The notes beneath the pieces are model-generated. The model did not search any database. It was not told the origin of the DNA and was given only the letters and a program-made list of their open reading frames with translations. The position numbers and the translations under genes are program-made. Shown in pieces: positions 59,901 to 64,000 of a stretch of 64,000 nt of DNA. The number at the start of each line of letters is the position of its first letter. Within the stretch, counting starts at the first letter, position 1. Source of the DNA: JANQJA01 sp047947185 (GTDB taxonomy: Bacteria; Pseudomonadota; Gammaproteobacteria; Pseudomonadales; Azotimanducaceae); NCBI GenBank assembly GCA_047947185.1, contig CP170502.1:4960001-5024000 (forward strand), written 5' to 3'.

Positions 59901-60854
59901 ATGGAAAGTCTGGCGGCGCTACTTGATGATGGTTTGAGGTTTGATCCCCGTTACCCGCCTGACCTGAATTCCGATCATCTGCCAATGGCGCTTTGTGCAA
60001 TTGATGGTCTCGGTGGCGGTATGGCGGACCTGCTGGCATTCCGCGAGGGTTACCTGCCGCAACTGCGCGAGTTCCAGGCCCAGCCACCCGCGCTGGACTG
60101 GCGGGTTGAGCTGGGGTCTGATGACCGCTATCCAGCCGTGTTGGCGCTGCTTCTGACCCGGATTGCACAGCAGGGGGTTGACCGGATTCTGGGTGAAAGC
60201 CTGCCGCTGCTGCTGCCCGGCATGGCAGCAGAAGCTTTCCATCCGCTCATCCGCCTCGGCTACTCCCTGGCTTTTCAGGTACCGCGTGAGTCTGCCGCGG
60301 CTCTGGCTTATATGATCTGCACCAACGTCAATGTCCCCTGTGATCCGGAACGGCAAATTGACCTGGCAGCTGCGCTGCAGGCCCAGGTGGGGTGTCCTGC
60401 GCCGGCCCCGGGAGGGCGGTTTGGTGCGGGGTTGCTGGCGCTGTTGGAACAAGGGGACTATCCCCAGGGCCGCGCAGACAGTCTTCGTACCTGCGCCCGC
60501 CTGTCGCTGGACATCTATCGGTCAACCCGCAATTTTTTTGCCCTGCATATGGTGACGGCCACGCATGCGGCGCGAGTTTGTGCCGCGTTTGTCCCGGAGC
60601 GGCTGATGTTGGCTTCACTCACCGGTGCACTGATGGCAGCACACCGGATTATCAAAGCCCCCGCGTTCGAGCAACCCAACAGGGTTGCCGCGCCAGGCAC
60701 GCTGGATGCCGCACATGCGCTGAAGTATGTGTACACCTGCCAGGCAGAATACGGGGCCTGGGGTGACGAACGCTACCTGGAAGAAATTGACCTGTTTCGC
60801 CGCGCCGGTCTGGTGCCAGCCTGGGCGGGCCAGGTCAGTCCATCACGCGCATAA
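59901..60854 (+). CDS. questin-oxidase-like protein (DUF4243 family)
   Basis: The 317-residue protein fits the questin oxidase family, named for a fungal enzyme that opens anthraquinone rings. Seen features are SDHLPMALCAIDGLGGG near the start, FHPLIRLGYSLAFQVP, FALHMVTATHAAR and DAAHALKYVYTCQ, with conserved His residues typical of the family. AGGGGG lies four bases before the ATG at 59901. Bacterial members are poorly characterised. Its stop region overlaps the end of the tesB gene on the other strand by about 20 bases. Confidence 0.78.
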   Translation: MESLAALLDDGLRFDPRYPPDLNSDHLPMALCAIDGLGGGMADLLAFREGYLPQLREFQAQPPALDWRVELGSDDRYPAVLALLLTRIAQQGVDRILGESLPLLLPGMAAEAFHPLIRLGYSLAFQVPRESAAALAYMICTNVNVPCDPERQIDLAAALQAQVGCPAPAPGGRFGAGLLALLEQGDYPQGRADSLRTCARLSLDIYRSTRNFFALHMVTATHAARVCAAFVPERLMLASLTGALMAAHRIIKAPAFEQPNRVAAPGTLDAAHALKYVYTCQAEYGAWGDERYLEEIDLFRRAGLVPAWAGQVSPSRA

Positions 60855-61686
60855 GGCCTTCCTGCATGGTGGAGGCCACCAGGCTGCCATTTTCAGTGTA
60901 AAAGCTGCCACGATTAAAACCTCTTGCGGCCCCACTGCGCGTGGTTTCCTTGATATACAGCAGCCACTCACAGACGTTGAGGTCCCGATGCAGCCAGAGT
61001 GCATGGTCAATGCTCGCCATCTGGATTTTCGCGCGGCTGACCGATTGCCGGTGCGGTAGCATGGACGTTGAGACCAGCCCCATATCCGACGCTTAGGCGA
61101 GCAGGCACTGGTGCATCCACTGGCCATCGGTCACCGGTTGCCTGAACCGGACCCAGACCGGGTTCAGGTTGTTGTCCGGCCGCGCCTTGTCCATTGGATA
61201 GACCGAGCGGATATCAAACGCCCGTTCCCGCGTCGCCCAGCCCGACATCGGGCTGGTGTCTGGCATGCGGCGGGCGACCTCCAGGTCGTCCTCGAGTTCG
61301 GCGGGTGCCGGAAACGGTTGCATGTCGATCTGGTGCTCGAGGCCTTCCTCCCGTCGCTGAAACGAGGCATCCATGCTGAAGATGGCCTCACCCTTCTGGA
61401 TTGCCTTGATCCGCCGGGTGGTAAAACTGCGGCCGTCGCGAATTCGTTCAACGTTGTAGACGACCGCTATGTCAGCATCGCCGGGCCGCATGAAGTAGGC
61501 GTGCAGGGAGTGACAGGGCCGATCCGGCTCCAGGGTTTTCGCGGCAGCGGCAAGGGCCTGGGCAAGCACCTGGCCACCGAACAGCCTGGCACCCATGCGG
61601 GCCTCGTTCTGACCACGAAAGAGATTGATCTCGATCTGCTCAAGCTGCAGCAGGTCGAGCAGTTCCTGGGATTTTTCCTGAATCAT
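60835..61686 (-). pseudogene. tesB: acyl-CoA thioesterase II with an in-frame stop
   Basis: Read through, the frame gives 283 codons of a TesB double-hotdog thioesterase, close to the usual 286. One TAA at 61093-61095 replaces the Tyr of the conserved LLxYASD motif: the sequence reads QCLLA, stop, ASDMGLVS. The C-terminal part continues intact with IDHALWLHR and VASTMQEGLMR. The truncated 197-residue product lacks the catalytic Asp, Thr and Gln, which all lie downstream in the E. coli enzyme. The rest shows no decay, so the lesion is recent, an error, or a site of readthrough. It follows the Rieske gene by 22 bases. Confidence 0.85.
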
Positions 61687-61708
61687 TTTCGCTCCGGTAG
61701 CGGCGTGC

Positions 61709-62026
61709 CTAGTCCTGGACGCCAATGGCAATGGTGTTATCTTCGATCTTGACGGGGTAGACACGGATGGGTTCATAGGCGGGTGATGCAGTGACGGCAC
61801 CGTCAGCAAGCCGGAACTCGGCACCGTGATAGGGGCATACGATACACCCCTTGTGCATGCTACCACCCTCCAGGGAAAACTCGGCGTGTGAGCAGTAGTA
61901 GGCAACGGCGTAATAGTTGCCCTCGTGCTTGCAGAGCAGAATTTCATGGCCATCAAGTTCAACAAACATCTGCCCCTCGTCAGCCAGTTCTGATGTGGCG
62001 GCCACCACGTGAAAAGTCTCTGCCAC
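61709..62026 (-). CDS. Rieske [2Fe-2S] protein
   Basis: The 105-residue protein binds a Rieske cluster through YYCSHAEFSLEGG and CIVCPYHGAEF, the CxH...CxxH pattern. It resembles the small non-heme ferredoxins of ring-hydroxylating dioxygenases and NirD-like proteins. No oxygenase is adjacent. It heads a likely two-gene operon with the broken tesB. Its electron partner is unknown. Confidence 0.88.
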   Translation of the reverse strand: MAETFHVVAATSELADEGQMFVELDGHEILLCKHEGNYYAVAYYCSHAEFSLEGGSMHKGCIVCPYHGAEFRLADGAVTASPAYEPIRVYPVKIEDNTIAIGVQD

Positions 62027-62084
62027 GATGAATTCCTGCTAGCGGTTGGAAAGGCAGGCACCTTACCAGCGAATCGGGACAAGA

Positions 62085-62109
62085 AAAAGCCGCCAGGGCG
62101 GCGGCTTTT
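62085..62109 (-). terminator. intrinsic terminator of the DUF3718 gene
   Basis: AAAAGCCGCC (62085-62094), loop AGGGC and GGCGGCTTTT (62100-62109) form a strong stem. On the minus strand a T run follows, 25 bases after the DUF3718 stop. Confidence 0.85.
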
Positions 62110-62133
62110 CCAGGGTTGGTATCCGACGCTGGT

Positions 62134-62574
62134 TCAGATGCGGAAGTCGGGGTTACCGTACTGCCTGGCAAATTCCACCAGTGGTTTGTCGTTGCAGACA
62201 ACACGCTGCAACCTTATCTCATCATTGGCGAAGGCCTCTGACTTCAGTCGCATGTATTCGTTGGCGGAAGTTGCAGCTGCGACACAAAGCCGTGATTCCG
62301 GCGAATCGCCTGCAGTCATCAGTTTTACAGGCCGACTGTCAGCGGCCAGCGAGCGTACGAAGGTACGCAAGGGCTTGCCGTTGCAGCTGATGTCCTGTGC
62401 GCTCAGGTTGTGTTTTGCCAGGGTGGGTGCCACCTCACGTGGCTGGGTGACAGCCTTGATGCAGATGTCACTGAGCAAAGAGCCATCACCATTGACGAGT
62501 TGCTCGTTGGCGACTGCGCTGGCGGACAGGGCAATCAGTGATGTGGCAAACAGGTTAAGGACAAGTGTTTTCAT
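62134..62574 (-). CDS. DUF3718 secreted protein
   Basis: The 146-residue protein has a signal peptide (MKTLVLNLFATSLIALSASAVA). Its mature part is two related halves each with a conserved Cys pair: SDICIKAV...ISCNGKPL and SRLCVAAA...VVCNDKPLVEFA. This fits the DUF3718 family of gammaproteobacteria, which has no known function. Likely two disulfides form in the periplasm. GGAG seven bases before 62574 sets the start. A terminator follows. Confidence 0.82.
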   Translation of the reverse strand: MKTLVLNLFATSLIALSASAVANEQLVNGDGSLLSDICIKAVTQPREVAPTLAKHNLSAQDISCNGKPLRTFVRSLAADSRPVKLMTAGDSPESRLCVAAATSANEYMRLKSEAFANDEIRLQRVVCNDKPLVEFARQYGNPDFRI

Positions 62575-62783
62575 CAGGGTCTCCATGGATCAAGGTTAAG
62601 GGTGTCGAAACATTGCTTTAACTGACTGTGGTATTTCCCTCTGCGGTCCAGTAGAGCAAGAAGCGCGCCAATGAACCCGAATGGTTACGTAATGCGGATT
62701 CTCGCGGGTTACTGGCAGGGTGCGTGATGTAAGGGGGTGCACCGGCGCCAGGCTTGCACCATCTTTGCTCAGTCAGGGGGTTT

Positions 62784-63995
62784 TCAGGTGACCGGTTGAC
62801 GTTGCTGAAAACGCGCTGCTTGCCAGCTACCCTGCCTGACAATCTCAGCCAGGGTGTTTACTGCATCGAAGACGTCAACAAAACGCAGGAATAGCGGGCA
62901 AAGACCAAAGCGGAGAATGTCTGGTTCCCGAAAGTCTCCAATAATGCCGCGTTCAATCAGTGCCTGGATCATGGCGTAGGCCCCGGGGTGGGAAAAACTC
63001 ACCTGGCTGCCGCGCGCTGTCGGATCCCTGGGACTGAGGAGCTCAAGCCCTGCCAGATCGGGTGCGGCTTCAACGCAGGAGATAAAAACCTCAGCGAGTT
63101 TGACTGACTTGTTGCGCACCTGCGCCATATCGACCCCATCGAATACCGTCAGGGCAGTGTCGAGGGCACTCATGGAGATCACCGCTGGTGTACCCGTTGC
63201 AAAACGCCTGATGCCTGCCCCCGGTGAGTAGCCGGGGCTGAAGTCGAATGGACTGGCGTGGCCCATCCATCCCGAGAGTGGCTGTGTCACCGATTCAAGA
63301 TGGCGGGCAGCAACATACAGGAAGCCGGGTGCGCCGGGTCCGCCGTTCAGATACTTGTAGGAGCAACCTACCGCAAAGTCAGCATTGGCCTCGTCAAGCT
63401 GGACGGGCAAAGCACCGGCGCTGTGCGCCAGGTCCCAGATTACCAGGGCGCCGACCGCGTGTGCGGCCGCGGTCAGGGCAGCCATGTCGAATCGTGCGCC
63501 GGTCCGAAAGTTCACCTCCGTTAACATTAGCACAGCAAGGTTGCGGTCAAGAGACTCATGAACTTTCCCGCTATCGACAAGACGGAGTTCACAGCGCTGT
63601 TTTCCCAGCAGTGCTGCCAGGCCTTCCGCCATGTACAGGTCGGTTGGAAAATTGTCGCGGGTCGACAGGATGACACGCCGCTCTGGTCGGAGCGACAGCG
63701 CCGCGCTGAGGACTTTAAACAGGTTCACGGAGGTTGAATCGGTGCAGATGACCTGGCCGGGGGCAGCGCCAACCAGGTGGGCAATCTTCTCCCCGACCCT
63801 GACAGGCAGGTCGATCCAGTTGTGCCTGTTCCAACTGGTCACCAGGTCACGCCCCCATTGCGCCTGCGTGGTCTCGGCAACCCTTGCTGCAACCGCCAGC
63901 GGCATGGGACCGAGGGAGTTACCGTCCAGGTAGATGAGTCCCTCGTCGAGCAGAAACTTCTCCCGTAGACCCGACAGGCTGTCCTGCTGGTCCAT
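62784..63995 (-). CDS. kynU: kynureninase
   Basis: The 403-residue PLP enzyme cleaves kynurenine to anthranilate and alanine in tryptophan breakdown. Family motifs are FLLDEGLIYLDGNSLGPMP at the N-terminus and RDNFPTDLYMAEGLA. The substrate-site region is WDLAHSAGALPV, and the PLP lysine lies in SYKYLNGGPGAPGFLYV. C-terminal RFGLCPLFLRFVDVFDAV closes the fold. It starts five bases from the window edge, so partners such as tryptophan dioxygenase may lie just beyond. Confidence 0.93.
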   Translation of the reverse strand: MDQQDSLSGLREKFLLDEGLIYLDGNSLGPMPLAVAARVAETTQAQWGRDLVTSWNRHNWIDLPVRVGEKIAHLVGAAPGQVICTDSTSVNLFKVLSAALSLRPERRVILSTRDNFPTDLYMAEGLAALLGKQRCELRLVDSGKVHESLDRNLAVLMLTEVNFRTGARFDMAALTAAAHAVGALVIWDLAHSAGALPVQLDEANADFAVGCSYKYLNGGPGAPGFLYVAARHLESVTQPLSGWMGHASPFDFSPGYSPGAGIRRFATGTPAVISMSALDTALTVFDGVDMAQVRNKSVKLAEVFISCVEAAPDLAGLELLSPRDPTARGSQVSFSHPGAYAMIQALIERGIIGDFREPDILRFGLCPLFLRFVDVFDAVNTLAEIVRQGSWQAARFQQRQPVT

Positions 63996-64000
63996 GGCCT

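Noticed and set aside
1..64000. Search by eye for tRNA, rRNA, CRISPR arrays, integrases and transposases
   Set aside because: None was recognised. Short repeats present are tandem units within terminators or coding loops, not CRISPR-like. A tRNA scan would be decisive.

Overview
The window looks like chromosome from a free-living, probably marine or hydrocarbon-associated gammaproteobacterium. The pointers are GC-rich codon use, small gammaproteobacterial families (DUF3718, DUF4156, DUF4389, SirB1, an EF-G2-like factor, TrhO), a CYP153-type alkane hydroxylase with its ferredoxin, a wax ester synthase, several acyl-CoA synthetases, and regulators of the 'proteobacterial dedicated sortase' type known mainly from marine species. 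No rRNA, tRNA, CRISPR array, prophage or insertion sequence was seen. The taxonomic reading is inference.

Layout. 1-2533 (minus): a truncated alpha/beta hydrolase and an FATP-like acyl-CoA synthetase. 2534-3125: an empty gap with a REP-like hairpin. 3126-11567 (plus): a TrmY-like SPOUT methyltransferase, then a compact coenzyme F420 block: NADPH:F420 reductase, cofE, cofD, cofC, fbiC and two LLM-type F420-dependent oxidoreductases, closed by a terminator. 11646-15113: a FemAB/GNAT-like protein facing an EF-G2-like factor across three copies of one intrinsic terminator. 15246-20792 (minus): hybrid sensor kinase, Kef-type antiporter, sulfatase. 20930-26006: small metabolic genes (TauD dioxygenase, PhzF, class II aldolase, two hotdog thioesterases, thiolase). 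26106-27530: PHP-type lipoprotein. 28234-31735: a lower mevalonate operon (mvaD, phosphomevalonate kinase, idi) divergent from a prenyl diphosphate synthase. 31740-36909: GTP-type PEP carboxykinase, and an acyl-CoA synthetase divergent from a wax ester synthase. 36969-41303: SirB1-like protein, esterase, RIO kinase, TrhO and an unknown gene, with a decayed second copy of the esterase 3' end. 41343-46515: response regulator, histidine kinase and a large propeller-GGDEF cyclase. 46530-51122: nitroreductase, M20 peptidase, SGNH hydrolase, hydratase-2, peroxiredoxin. 51119-54725: PdsS, PdsR and PdsO homologues with no sortase beside them. 54809-64000: cold shock protein, CYP153 and ferredoxin, epoxide hydrolase, a third LLM oxidoreductase with two small unknown genes, questin-oxidase-like protein, a tesB gene broken by one stop codon, Rieske protein, DUF3718 protein and kynureninase.

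How it fits together. F420 would be made by CofC/CofD/CofE/FbiC, reduced by the NADPH reductase and used by LLM enzymes, two of them in the same operon. Isoprenoids appear to come, at least partly, from mevalonate rather than MEP, which is uncommon in this class. Alkane hydroxylation, acyl activation, thiolase, hydratase-2, thioesterases and wax ester synthase suggest a lipid or hydrocarbon lifestyle. The points most worth following are the F420 operon, the sortase regulators without a sortase, the nonsense codon in tesB, the triplicated terminator and the duplicated esterase end around the RIO kinase gene.
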